DNA from: Actinernus sp. WN-2022
Lineage: Eukaryota; Cnidaria; Anthozoa; Actiniaria; Actinernidae
Assembly: GCA_030867875.1 (NCBI GenBank)
Contig: JAOWCC010000286.1
Coordinates: forward strand, 310,001 to 374,000
Direction: 5' to 3'
Length of the DNA stretch: 64,000 bases
Shown: positions 44,011 through 55,743 of the stretch, in pieces
Layout: each line of letters opens with the position of its first letter
Numbering within the stretch: the first letter of the stretch is position 1
The notes under the pieces: generated by a model
Told to the model about the DNA's origin: nothing
Database searches by the model: none
What the model saw: only the letters and a program-made list of their open reading frames with translations
Translations under genes and position numbers: made by a program

Positions 44011-47000
44011 ATGACATCTCGGACTCACATACGCAGTAAGTACCAACAAAAGTACAATTCATGAATTGTTTAAATTTCTTGGTATTTTTTTAAAGGTTAA
44101 TTTACGAACTAACTTTCCCAAAACATTTATTTTAGGTGTCAGCGCTAAGAAGTACTATCTTCTGTATTTCTCAGAGGAGGCCAAACATGGCATTTATCAA
44201 AATAAAAATATCAACATTCTGAGCGAGACAGAGGCGGCTGTTATCGGTGCCGATGGAGATTTCATTGGCGAAATTGTCGCGTCATCGGGTAAGTTCCGTG
44301 AATACGTTTTTCTGCATTTGAACGTTTTTCATTGAAGAACAAAACACTTAACACATCAATCAGACAAAGAAGCCACCTCGTTCTGATCTACTCACAATTG
44401 AAGACAAGAATATCCCAAAAAATGCAAAAGTGTTAGGAATTTATATACTAGCCGGGCGTAGCATTTTCCCTCCATTCATAGTTCATTCATGAAATTGAAG
44501 CTTACCTTCAGTTAGGTTAGCGCCGAGGGAAGAAGTAGACCAGAGTTTCGTAGTACGTGATGCACGGTTAACTAGTACATGGGAGGCCAAGCAAAACACA
44601 ATTCCTCACGTTTATTCCGATCCGCCTTTCGGCCGGCCTGATGATGAACTATCCGTTGTCGTTGACGTTATACGAGACCCACGACTAAGGTTATATTTGT
44701 AAGCTCTTGAGTCTCAGTGTACGTTGTTCTTTTTGGCTGTCTGTGGGCTTACAGTAGAACTCGAAGGCATGCAGTAGACATGCATATGGAATAAACTGGT
44801 ATCGCAAAAAAGAAAACCAACGAGGCAGCTGAAAAAGAGAAAATGCTGGTGCACCTTTGGCTTTGCAACCCATGGTTCCCGAAAATGAGAGCGAGGCACA
44901 TGGTTTACGTATTAATTAACAGCTGTCAATTAGATGTGGGGGTGATCATGCATGACATGACAAGACGCGCTGTAAAGCGCGCGAAAAGTTCTCGACAACA
45001 ATTTAAGTTTCTGTCGTGGTTTGTAGGTCGAGACTCGAGGTCAAATGCATAACGGATATTATACTTTTTTTAGTTAGATAGTTGCTGACATGAATGGGAG
45101 ACAAAGAAGAAAGACACGTACCGCGTTTCACGATTTTGTACGGGAATCGATCATAATCAAATGCAAAGATATTTTTTAAAACAAAGAGCTGAATCATGCA
45201 GTTTACATAGAAGGTCCCCAATATTTGGAGTTTCCAGTAAAAGATAAGTAAACATTTACTTCAACTGGACTTTATTTGCTTCGAACATACTTATACCTGT
45301 AAAATGTTATGGTTAAAAAAAGCCAGTGTTTGACTTCAACTTCAAGTTCAAGCGGCATCGCAAAAGATGCAAAACTCGGATAAGCTGTTCACCCTACACG
45401 CGTTTAACGCGAACAACCACAGCACAATTTTGGTGGTCCGTGGGTTACTGTAAACGTGGGGAAATATAAAGCTTACTTAATGTTAACTAGACAGTAGTAT
45501 AAAGCTAATAATGTTTCTGTCTTCCAAGGTTTTTTAACTTTTAAATTTTATTCGGCTTTGGATATATCGATTATCTATAACTAAGCGAATCGAATCTTTG
45601 TTTACGTTTTTTCCTCATTAGAATAATAATACATCGAACTTCAAGCGACGTACATACAAACGAACATAGTCCGATAATCACCGAAAATGTGAGATATACG
45701 ATAATTATATTTTGAGGAATGAGCGTTTAAAAATCTCAAAATTGCATGTCAGCAAATCTTGCCCCCAGCCCATTTTAGTTTTGAAGTCATTTTTTCTGAA
45801 CCCTGCTACCCTCTCTGAGAAAAGAACCACTGCTAGCAGGGTTTTTCCCCGTAAAATATATGACATATCAACTCAATTGTTTGGTGATTACTACCGTAAG
45901 TTTAAAATTCTCTTAATAAACATACATACATTTATGAATTGCAAATATATTTAAAATTTAATCATTCTCATAACATGTAAACAAGCTTAAGCCAGATACT
46001 ATCATTATTTTGTACCCCATATTTTAATATCCATCAGATTATTCCCTACACTATTTTCTCAGGCCACTTTTTTAAGCCACTTTATAATAATTATGTTAAA
46101 CACCTATAGTAACCAATATAATTATATCTAGTAATATTATTCATTGTTGCAGTCATAAGCTTGATCTCTAACCAATTTATATATTTTAGATCGATATGAT
46201 GTGCTTCAAGAAAAGCTGTTGCAAATTGAAGACGAAATAAAACAAAGTCAACTAAAAAAGAAGAAAAAGAAACAAGTACATGTACAAGCACCAGTAGAAC
46301 AAGCTGCATCTAAACCAGCAAATGTTAAACCAGCAAATGCTAAACCAGCAAATGCTAAACCAGCAAATGCTAAACCAGCAAATGCATCGGCTAAAGAAAA
46401 GCATATATCAAGAAAGCGTAAGGTATATATATACATGTAGAATTGTTGTAGTAGCGTGGGGTTAAACATGTAATTTGCTCATGTGCGAGGCTTCATATAT
46501 ATAATTATAATTACTTACATGCAACTGAAATAGTTTTGAGGTATAGTACACTATATATAATTTATTGTGAAGGAGGAACTGAATTCCAGAGTAAATAAAG
46601 CACTCCTACTAAGGAAAACTCATCAAGTGAAGGGCTCACAATCATTATAAATGCTGCTTATATCTTAGAGATAAGCATATATGTTAAAATTGAAATTAAT
46701 TACAGGAAATTACTATTATATCTTGTGAGACAGCATTGGTAATTCAGAATTGTCCAACTCTGTGTACCCATTGCAATAGGATACATGTAGTTTCATTATT
46801 ATAGCATCATTTTACTATACATGTAACTACCAGAAGCCTTTTCAAATTCTCTTTCTCATTCAGATTTTAAAACTTCTTTCAATTGAGAATTCCAAGACCA
46901 AATTAGAGGAATTAAGGAGAGGATTCACACAGAGTTTTTGTACTTGTAGTATGTGACGTCACCATGCAGATGTATTGGCTACTTAACCATACATGTATAT

Positions 47001-48303
47001 GTAATGTCAGATTGTGCTTGAAATACAATCATGTAAATATCAGATTTCTGCCAAAAACTAAAAACCACTGAATATGCTTCAAAATGATTTCAAACAATCT
47101 CCAGATAGCTTCAGTATATGAATGGACCATGTTAATTATTATTGCAGATGCCACCAACCTTCGAAGGGTGTGGGAGCCCTGGGAGCCCAACAAACAGTTT
47201 AAATGAGGTGAATTTTGAGGTGTTGTACAATGTTCATTGTGTTCCAGAAATGCCAGCTACAACATGCACATCCATACCACTTCAAGAGAGGGGCCACCGG
47301 CAGCTGCCACTTATTTCTCATTCAACAACTACCCCTTTTACATCGTCATGCGAATCAACAAGCCCTGTTAATTCAACTGTCACGACCCATTCACATCCAC
47401 CACTAATTTTGCCACCCATTGTATCATGTGCTCCACCAATGCAGTCCAAAGTGTCATCTCGCAAAACATATTTTACACAGCTATTAAATAGCAACATGAC
47501 ATTTTCAGTCCAATCATGAACGTCCTACACCTGATGTTGTTTACTCCACACCCAGCCCTATGTGTACCTCTATACCAACATGTCATCCCATTTTCCCTGT
47601 TTTACCATCTTTAATGTCCACATGTAATCACTCACAGATCCCCACATCGTCCACGTTTTCACCCATAAACTCTGTCAGTGCACCTTCCCTCTGCACATCC
47701 ACATCACAAGTTACATGTACATCAGATCATTCAATTCCATTTCACATGTCCTGTCTTTCTGTTCCACATACACAATCAACATCAGAATCTTTGTCACCCA
47801 TTCATCCACCATGTACTACAACACATTTTAACAGTCACGAAACATCTACATCTGAACTGCAGTCACAATCTCCATCATTCTCTGTCACATGCACTGATCA
47901 GGAAGATGAATTACTAATCAAGACCTAAATAATCTATCTACCACTAATACATGTACGTTCAATAATTCCAATGTAGAAGCTCTTTTTAATAAAAGTACTA
48001 GTATGCAGAATTTTGCTAAAAAACGTATCTATTCCGTTTTTTGCAATCCATCGCTTACTATCAAATGGTGATAGAGAGAGAGATTTGTTTTTGATAATTT
48101 TACTCGCGAAGAAAGATCTGGAAGAACTGTTCTGGTAGGATATTTAATGCTGGCCAGCCCAAAACGTTGGCCTTAGATGCAAGTAAGTTAAATTATATAA
48201 AGGATTTAGTAATGGCGAAATACCCACAGGCCACTCTGGCTGATAATATAAAGTCCTGGAAACAGTGCATCAGGGCCATTGATAAGGCAATTCTTAGAGA
48301 CTG
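44011..48303 (+). pseudogene. BEN-domain gene, intact 5' exons but broken 3' half
   Basis: Exons 44011-44035, 44136-44288 and 46190-46422, then from 47148, have GT/AG borders and consistent phases. Exon 1 is MTSRTHIR. Exon 2 encodes YYLLYFSEEAKHGIYQ to IGEIVASS. Exon 3 starts RYDVLQEKLLQIEDEI (coiled coil), then a Lys run and five KPANA/KPANV repeats. Exon 4 is Pro/Ser/Thr-rich and stops at 47519; a second frame of similar composition runs to 47928. A BEN-like domain follows in further frames: MQNFAKKRIYSVF (about 48003-48041), FTREERSGRTVL (about 48098-48133) and LALDASKLNYIKDLVMAKYP to WKQCIRAIDKAILRD (48170-48303). BEN domains bind DNA or proteins in chromatin. The four frame changes after 47500 could reflect decay or missed small introns, so the pseudogene status is probable rather than certain. 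Confidence 0.6.
45590..45785 (+). repeat. Partial copy of the MITE found at 59975-60305
   Basis: This shares, in order, TTTACG..TTTTTC.TCATTAG, GAACTTCAAGCGACGT, GATAATCACCGAAA, TATTTTGAGGAAT and CTTGCCC.CAGC with the copy in intron 2 of the MATH gene. The opposite arm is missing here. It lies in intron 2 of the BEN gene. Confidence 0.75.
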
Positions 48304-48457
48304 AGTTATATACACAGATCGAGTCACAGAACGAGTCAGGCTGCACCGTTCCCACTTTAAAAATACATTAATTTTGTCCATTGAAAAAATATAATTATGG
48401 TCAAATTGACCTGCTTTGGCCGCTTCCAAAGGAAATTAATACCAGTTCATTTGGAAA

Positions 48458-49700
48458 ATGGCCAAATTGTCCCTTCTGGCTCAATTTCTGACTGAATCCC
48501 TGTATATAACTTTAGGCAAATCACCGTTATTAGTCACATTTGGAGTGCCTCAGAGTACAATCCTTGGCCCCCTGTTGTTTCTCATTTATATAAATGACTT
48601 ACCAAATTGTCTAGAAACATCGACACCATGTCTGTTTGCCGACGATACAAATGTAACAATATGTGGCTCAAATACAAGTGATGTCGAATCAAGAGCAAAT
48701 CGTGAACTTCAAAATGTTAACAATTGGCTTAAAGCCAATAAATTACACTTGAATGTCGCCAAAACTGAATTCATGATAATCGGCTCGAGACAAGGCTTAT
48801 CTGATCTAGATAAGATGCCCAGATTAAAAATTGGAAATAGATCAATAAAAAGAGTAACCTAAAGTAAAACAGTTGGAGTCGTGGTAGACGAAAAATCTAA
48901 GATGGGAAGAACATATTAATTACATAACAAAAAAGATAGTCTCTGGTCTAGGGGCTCTAAAAAGTATAAGACCATTCGTATCTCAAGATATACTTGTGAA
49001 AATTTACGGTTCCCTTATTCAGACGCACATGGATTATTGTTGCGAAGTTTGGGACAATTTTGGAAAATTCCTCTCAGATAAACTACAATTTTTTCAAAAT
49101 AGAGCCGCCAGACTCATTCTTAGAGCAGACAATAATACGAGCTCCAGGTTACTTTTAGATACCCTAGGATGGGATAAACTAGATGAACGAAGGGCTAAAC
49201 GCAAAGCGGTCACTATGCACAAAATCCGAAATAATTTCGCGCCAACTGGCCTCACCGAGTTATTTACAACAGTTGGAAACTCGACTCATTATAATTTAAG
49301 AGGATCTGACACAAAACTTTGCCTCCCTCAACCAATAACTGAATTCCTGAAAAAAAGTTTATCATACAATGGTGCAAAAATATGGAATGGGCTTCCAGCC
49401 AAACCACGCGAAACAAAGTCTCTTGTTTCTTTTAAGAAACAAGTTGCGACCACCACTCTCCTTAGTGATTAATGCAATTATTCATTTATTCATCTAGTAG
49501 TTAGCATTTGATAGGATACCTTTTATAATTACTTAAATCTTTTTATGACCCAGAAAAATTGTAAATAAAAATAATTTTAATATATTAGCTTAGCCTAGAT
49601 ATATCGCAATTTTGTAATTAGAATATTTTTGACCACACGGCTTCTATGGAAATCAGATTATATCTGTTAGAATCCTCCGTGTTTTTAAATAAAGTTGATG
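48458..49700 (+). mobile_element. 5'-truncated LINE (reverse transcriptase C-terminal half)
   Basis: GVPQSTILGPLLFLIYINDL and CLFADDTN are the last reverse transcriptase motifs (48547-48660). A frameshifted stretch (48863-48995) follows, then a second block with MDYCCEVWDNFGKFLSDKLQ and KSLSYNGAKIWNGLPA to a stop at about 49472. The 3' UTR carries ACCACACGGCTTCTATGG and ends near 49700 in AATAAAGTTGATGAGTGAG. It is a CR1/Jockey-type tail, landed directly downstream of the BEN gene. Confidence 0.8.
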
Positions 49701-51594
49701 AGTGAGTTTGTCTTGGCTTTGGTGTGTTTTAGCTTGTGCTCAGAAAAGGCGCAAAATAAACTCTTTCTTTTCTTTTCTTTTGTCCGTTTTATAAAACATT
49801 GCTTTTTAGCAAAAGGTTTTCGGCAATTTTATTTATCTTCTGGCGTTACTTTTTGTTATACCTTGAGTCAAACACGTCTTTTTTCACTAAACGTTTCGTG
49901 TGAAACAAATCTCAATCAACTACTCTTGAAGTGACTCGGCCGCGAAACGCCGAGTCACTACCAAAGGTTCCTTGGCCTTTAAGCTCCCGCCAGGTTTTGA
50001 ATATTTGTTTGCTTAAGTATATAGCAGCATGTTGGCTTTTCCAGTGTCGGTCATTTATTTTTTTCGTCAATTGCCCCGACTCGTTTACCTCCCCTTCCTC
50101 CAGAGCCTTCATTCATCACAATTTCGAACAAAAAATGCAAAAATGAAATACTCTACATCAGGAGCCCATTACTCCTGTCTACATTTAGAATAAATGCTAA
50201 ACTAAACTTTCCTGCAAAAAATATGTTTTAGAGGTTCGAAATAAGAGCGATGGAAATGGATTCCTGAAAGGTTCCTTCGGAGGGAGGTTTGATTTCGTAC
50301 CGCCGTGCGATAGCCTGGTAACGAATGAGCGCTGACCCAGCCCCTTTAACTGTTTTGGACACACTACACTCGATTGAGCGTGGATCGCGCTATAAACATT
50401 CAAAGATCTAACTCAAACGTTTTTGAAAATTCTCCCAGTTTTTCCTAACCGGCCTGGTCCCAAGAGGTAAGTTTTTCCGGGTTGAAATATATTTTCTCGT
50501 GAAAGGACCCGTTCGCCTTCAAGAGCGGGAAACGTCGAACGAAGACAACAATGCGCAGGAGCCCATTACCCTGCAATGCGTTCGTTTCATTAACGTTTGC
50601 CAAAATTTGATCTCTTGACTTCGTGGAGTCGAGACAATAGAGCTGATATACGTCAGCTAAAACGTACCGTAGTCGCAGTTAAATAGAATAACTCCTTTTT
50701 ATCCTTTCTTGGAGTTATGACGGAAGAATAAGTGTCCACTGATATTCTCCGGAGAATTTCATTCGCAGCAAGTGGTTTTCTCTCTTCTTTCCTCTCTAGC
50801 TCCGCGGTTCAATTCGATCGTGGCTTTTTTTAATATCCTAGAAAATGCTCCGATCCACGTGTGGATTACAGAATAAAGTCAACAATTACTTCAGTTAAAA
50901 TGATTATATTTTTATGAGTCGAATTCCGGGGTCGGGTTATAGAATATAATTTCTTTCCGAATGAAAATTCTCAATTCCTGTCGTGAAACTTTGAAGTGAA
51001 GTGCAGTGCATTGACCCGTGACGGTTTTACTCAAACCAAGAGCGCGCTGCGTGCTACAATTTTCATGGGCTTTGAACTCAAGAATAACAGCACAAGCTAC
51101 TGTATCAGGTCAATTAAGAATGTAGTAGCAGGACTCATGTTTCTTCGCAGAACAGTACTCAATCTCAATGAATCTAAAATTTGGCGCCAATTTAAATGAT
51201 AGTCGTACACTGCATGCGGTTAAATTTATGCCCGAATTGATTGCTAGTTTCTTCTCAAAGCACAATAACATAGTATTTTCAGTTAAACGAAGTGCATTGA
51301 AATCGAAATACAATTGAATACGAAGAAGTGGAAGGTTCACTTCAAAAATGGCTTTTCTGCTTCATGAACGATTTACCAGTAATCATTTTATATATACGTT
51401 GTAATAATATAATTATTTGTATTCAGGTCACGTTGGAATTATGCTTGCCGTATATATCCTAGCTAACGATAACAAGTATTGTGTGTGTCGACAGCTTTGT
51501 TATACTCATAGATTCGGCTTTTCCCCTCTGCTCTTACAACGTATAGCTTGTTTCTGTAGAAGAATGTCCCATAATAGTCGAGGAGCTAATTATA
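49701..51594. other. Intergenic stretch, no recognised gene
   Basis: This contains a perfect 10-bp hairpin at 49931-49958 and otherwise unique-looking AT-rich DNA. No open frame shows family similarity. Confidence 0.5.
49931..49958. other. Perfect hairpin, 10-bp GC-rich stem
   Basis: GTGACTCGGC pairs with GCCGAGTCAC across the 8-base loop CGCGAAAC. Helitron 3' ends carry such hairpins, but the CTRR terminus expected about ten bases later is absent, so the identity is open. Confidence 0.7.
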
Positions 51595-51683
51595 GTTTAA
51601 CGGAGCTGTGTCATGGTGAGGGACATGCCTTTATGTTCCTACCAATTGAACAGACATGCGCAAAGCTTTGACACAGCTCCTTT
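51595..51683. repeat. Small fold-back repeat
   Basis: AACGGAGCTGTGTCATGG at about 51599 is nearly the inverted complement of CTTTGACACAGCTCCTTT at about 51664-51681. It could be a minimal MITE or a hairpin-forming remnant. Confidence 0.55.
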
Positions 51684-51788
51684 AAGAAGAAAAACTTACA
51701 ATAACTTACATGTGTAACAGCTACTGAGATGAATCGACTGAAGAACCTCCACTAAAACTAACAATTTTACTTTCATTTTTTATTGTAG

Positions 51789-52363
51789 GTCCTGCTAGAA
51801 GAATTGAATGATGCTCCCTGCCCTGCACTTTCCAAGCCTGTGCACATGGCTCGAGCAGCTAACCGCCTTCGCCAGAAACTCCGCCCTGAATATCCCAAGG
51901 ATCTCGACTTCGAGCTCGATGAAGACTGTATCCCCCCTGGCTTCTTCCAGTCTGACGTGCGAGTGAAGGGCAGACGGCACCTTATCTTCGCGAGAGAGGA
52001 GCAGCTCACCACCCTTGCCAGTGCCAAGTCCTGGTACGTGGACGGCACCTTTAAGTTGGTGCGCCACCCTTTCAAGCCGCTACTGACTGTAAATGCATTT
52101 GTGCGTTCCGGATATTACGCAAAACAAGTGCCGCTGGCATTTGTATTGATGTCAAACAAGAAGGAGAAGGACTACAAGAAGGTAAACGTGGCTTCACACA
52201 TAAAAATAATAGTGAGTCAAAAAATGGAAAACAATGACATAACAGTGATCCATTATGAATGTTTTTCCCTTTTGTCTCGCCTTAGGTCTTGAAGAAGCTC
52301 ATCCATCTGCTACCCGTCCAACCCTCAGTCCAGCGGGTCACCCTGTGGAAAGCCCTAAGGTCT
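51789..52363 (+). pseudogene. MULE-type transposase gene, two exons, cut by the long-TIR element
   Basis: Exon 51789-52181 (phase 0, acceptor TTGTAG, donor GTAAAC) encodes a block with [30 protein letters not shown] and [15 protein letters not shown]; the Asp in VDGTF is the first catalytic residue of MULE transposases. Exon 52286-52363 continues [27 protein letters not shown]. The next expected part (second Asp and the GC.FH motif) is replaced by the inserted element at 52368. The family includes host-domesticated and mobile members; the introns suggest a genomic copy that was once spliced. No 5' exon was recognised upstream. With the insertion it can no longer make a full protein. Confidence 0.75.
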
Positions 52364-52367
52364 GTTC

Positions 52368-52839
52368 TGTATGGCGTTAAATCTCCGCCAAAATTCAAGT
52401 TTTGTTTTCAACATTCAAGTTTTGTTTTCAACATTCAAGTTTTGTTTTCAACGTTCAAGTTTTGTTTTCAACATTCAAGTTTCCTATTTAAATGTAGTGT
52501 TTACTATTTAGATCTAAACTTTTACGTACAAACTCCCTACTTTGAATTCAACATTATACCTTATACTAATCATTTCCGGAGTTAAAAGATTTAAGATTGA
52601 CATTTTCTCTTCTCGACAAAGTATTCGCCAATGTTGAAGTCTTCACTTCAACAGTCACGTTTCTTTTCAACATTGAAGCTTTCGCCTCAACATTAAATTC
52701 TTAGCTTCAACGTCAATGGAGCTCATGTCTTTGCTTCAAGTGCCACGCTTCGCTTCGCTTCACGCTTGGTCACATTAACTTGGTCACATCCGGTCACATG
52801 CCTATACTCAAGCTGGTAGCCTACCCATCATGCTTTGCT
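52368..52839 (+). repeat. Left long TIR arm
   Basis: It is the inverted partner of 55280-55743, nearly identical over about 470 bases. It contains four or five tandem units of TTTTGTTTTCAACATTCAAG near the tip and, near the inner end, GCTTCGCTTCGCTTCACGC and GGTCACAT motifs. It carries the presumed promoter of the plus-strand gene. Confidence 0.9.
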
Positions 52840-52856
52840 GGCTTAGAGTTTCAAAG

Positions 52857-53285
52857 ATGGCTGCCTCCACGGAGATACGAGAGGATTATTTATTTCTCCA
52901 CAGAACTGTACTAGAAACTATTTCTAGTTTAGACGCCATGGTAGATCCATCACAAATAGATGGTGTAGTATTAAGGCTAGATTGCATGAAGCGTTATCTA
53001 GTAAATATCAGTGATGACTCGCAGACAGATGCCATCATATCTCAGCTTGAGCAAGTTATCGAGAGCTTACAAGAGGAAAGAAGCCAATACGAAAATGTAG
53101 AGGGTCATCCCATGGCCGCCAAGCTTATCAAGCAAAGACGTGGACGGCCAAGTTTTGACATTAGGGAAGAAACATTGTCATTTCTTCTCGAAATGGCCTT
53201 CAAAGTTCCGGTCATCGCTCAACTGCTAATGGTTTCCTCTCGCACCGTCGAAAGAAGGATGAACAAATATGGGTTGACAGTATAA
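52857..53285 (+). CDS. Helix-turn-helix N-terminal part of an integrase-type transposase
   Basis: From ATG 52857 about 142 codons run to a stop at 53283. The N-terminal part is acidic and helical (REDYLFLHRTVLETISSLDA, then SQLEQVIESLQEERSQYE). It is followed by GRPSFDIREETLSFLLEMAF and VPVIAQLLMVSSRTVERRMN, a helix-turn-helix. This matches the start of a family in cnidarians and fish whose next region is an integrase core domain. That core is missing: at 53282 an AAT-repeat LINE tail begins directly after the last helix. The start lies just inside the left TIR, so the arm is its promoter. Without the catalytic domain it could at most bind DNA. The family call is from memory of the helix-turn-helix pattern. 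Confidence 0.65.
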   Translation: MAASTEIREDYLFLHRTVLETISSLDAMVDPSQIDGVVLRLDCMKRYLVNISDDSQTDAIISQLEQVIESLQEERSQYENVEGHPMAAKLIKQRRGRPSFDIREETLSFLLEMAFKVPVIAQLLMVSSRTVERRMNKYGLTV

Positions 53286-53716
53286 TAATAATAATAATAA
53301 TTTATGGACTTATATTGCGCAAGTTTCATGTGTATATGATCACTTGCGCATTACATGATATGTAAATAACTTATGTATAGCTTAGCCTAAATAATATAAT
53401 GTTAAAAATCCATACTAATGTTAATACTAATTTTACGGAAGCTAAACCTATACTAATAGATTAATACTAAATGTTTAAGAACTAATAAAATACTAAAAAT
53501 GAGTAAAAACTATACATTGTTAAAATAAATTACAGTTAAATGCTTTCCTAAAAAGATAAGTCTTAATTGAACGTTTAAAAGAATCGAGAGACTGTTCATT
53601 TCGTAAAGAGTTCGGTAGATCGTTCCACAGTTTAGGAGCAGCAGATACAAAGGCTCTATCGCCAAGTGTAGGCTTAGTTATCACATAAGGTGGTTCTAGT
53701 AACAATTCGTTACTGA
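53282..53716 (-). mobile_element. 5'-truncated LINE 3' end
   Basis: The minus strand gives the C-terminal end of a LINE ORF (LGDRAFVSAAPKLWNDLPNS, then SFKRSIKTYLFRKAF) and a 3' UTR ending in an ATT repeat at 53283-53303. It lies between the plus-strand helix-turn-helix exon and the minus-strand gene. Confidence 0.75.
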
Positions 53717-53809
53717 CCGTTGGTTCAGCCTGTTTAATGAATACAGTTTTTCATATATGAGAAACATGCTATACTAATGACATTATGAGTATTACGTTTT
53801 TATTCTCAC

Positions 53810-55231
53810 CTCTGGGGCAGGGTGCATCATGTTATCCATACTTTGGTCTTCTGTGTCCAGAATGTCAAGCTGTAATGGCCTGATGTAAACCACAGAAGCA
53901 TTTGCAATTTCCTTTATCCTCGATGGAGTATGTGGTGCTGGCAGTTGATGAAACCCCTGCTCTTCACCACCTCTCTGGTAGAGAAGGAGCTCATAGCCAC
54001 CAGCACGAGAGAGTAACGGATACTTCTCCAAGAGTTGGGAATGTATGGTACTCCCATTCATCTCAAAAGACATGCTTGACGGCCCCAAACCAGAATTTGC
54101 CAGGGCAGTCTTAGCAGCAATGGTGGTAGGGGGCTTGTCATTGCCAACACAGCCCATACAGCAGAATTTGATGGTGCAGATTGGAACTTTTTTTTTTTGG
54201 AGCCTTTCCTTTTGCAGCCATCCTTGACTTCCCCTTCATGTAATGAAATACTCTACTGTGCTCCTCTGATGGACTTGGAGTTGTAGTTAGCTGTCTACCA
54301 GGCAGAGCCAGAAGTGGCACAATGGGACTACTTGCTGGCTGACTAGGTCGTGCAGGAGTGTTGGTGGATGAATTACTAGCCCCTATAAAGAAATAAACTG
54401 ATAATCTCACAAAAAACAATACTATACTAACAATGGGATAAGGGGGTCATGGGGATTCTGGTCACAGGGAAAAAGAAGGTAAAATATTATGACCCCTCTT
54501 TCCCCACCACGCTGTTTAAGTTGAGAGCTTTGGATTAACACTCTAGTTATATTTTTACCAGTCATAAACTAATGAGTATAAGGTAAAATATCTACCTTAT
54601 ACTGTTTTAGCGTGGCACAAAGTCATTTTCCGCTTTTCGTTTCTTATTTTAGGTAAGCTTATTTTAAGGGAAAACATAGTGGTAAATAATTAAACAGATC
54701 TACACCATGTGGTCAATTTGGATTCAAATTTTCACTTTGAATTAACACTCTAATTTCACTTTTGCCAGTCAAAACCCAACACAAATAACTTAAACCTTTT
54801 GCTTACAACTGTTTTAGCTTTGCACAAAACTCAAATCTCTCCTCTTAAAACATACGGGTGATATTCGCTACATGACTTAAGAGTTTTTAAAATGCGTTAA
54901 GAAATAAACTAATATTTATTATTATCATAGCCCTCCTCTCCATAAATTATGAATCCTCCCTTATAATCTTAAATACGAATTCATAATAGAAATTTTCATA
55001 ATAGAAAGCTTCTGGCATTATAAAGTTAGTATCGTCTGAGACTGCGAGTTCTGACACGAGGTGCGAGGAACTTTCACAAGTCAAAGAAGCTGGAAAACTC
55101 GGTGACGACAGCCGTTTACTCCTCTTTGAAATCACAATCCCCTTAAAAATGAAAACAACCTTACCATCGTTCGCCATAGACATCAGCTGCTCTGCCACCT
55201 GCCGAAGAGTTTGCCTTTGAAAATTTGACAT
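53810..55231 (-). CDS. Spliced accessory gene of the long-TIR element, HECT-associated type, 3' part missing
   Basis: Exon 1 (55231-55165) is MSNFQRQTLRQVAEQLMSMA plus two residues, with donor GTAAGG. Exon 2 (54382-53810) follows an acceptor TTATAG in matching phase. It has a Ser/Pro/Thr-rich part, a basic stretch (KGKSRMAAKGKAPKKK), a Cys cluster read in the next frame, and a conserved block with LLSRAGGYELLLYQRGG and ASVVYIRPLQLDI, ending at donor GTGAGA. The block resembles regions found before HECT domains in fish proteins annotated as G2/M-phase E3 ligase-like; no HECT domain is left here. A run of 11 A (minus strand; 54188-54198) shifts the frame by one between the basic stretch and the Cys cluster, so this copy is broken or the run is misread. 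It points inward, opposite the integrase-type gene. Confidence 0.55.
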
Positions 55232-55279
55232 AATTTGAATATTGTAGTAAGCTAGTGTGTTCAGTGACTTGAGTACATG

Positions 55280-55743
55280 AGCAAAGCATGCTGGGTAGGC
55301 TACCAGCTTGAGTATAGGCATGTGACCGGATGTGACCAAGTTAATGTGACCAAGCGTGAAGCGAAGCGAAGCGTGGCACTTGAAGCAAAGACATGAGCTC
55401 CATTGACGTTGAAGCTAAGAATTTAATGTTGAGGCGAAAGCTTCAATGTTGAAAAGAAACGTGACTGTTGAAGTGAAGACTTCAACATTGGCGAATACTT
55501 TGTCGAGAAGAGAAAATGTCAATCTTGAATCTTTTAACTCCGGAAATGATTAGTATAAGGTATAATGTTGAATTCAAAGTAGGGAGTTTGTACGTAAAAG
55601 TTTAGATCTAAATAGTAAACACTACATTTAAATAGGAAACTTGAACGTTGAAAACAAAACCTGAATGTTGAAAACAAAACTTGAACTTTGAAAACAAAAC
55701 TTGAATGTTGAAAACAAAACTTGAATTTTGGCGGAGATTTAAC
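55280..55743 (-). repeat. Right long TIR arm
   Basis: This is the inverted complement of 52368-52839, with the same tip repeats and inner CGTGAAGCGAAGCGAAGC block. It ends TTTAACGC at about 55743 and is followed by the 170-base palindrome before the true right tip. Confidence 0.9.

Noticed and set aside
43500..44049. Three overlapping minus-strand open frames rich in Ala, Phe, Arg and Val
   Set aside because: They translate the GCGAACCC tandem repeats and have no start or splice context.
49931..49958. Helitron 3' end
   Set aside because: The hairpin fits, but CTRR is not found at the usual distance and no AT insertion site or helicase is nearby.
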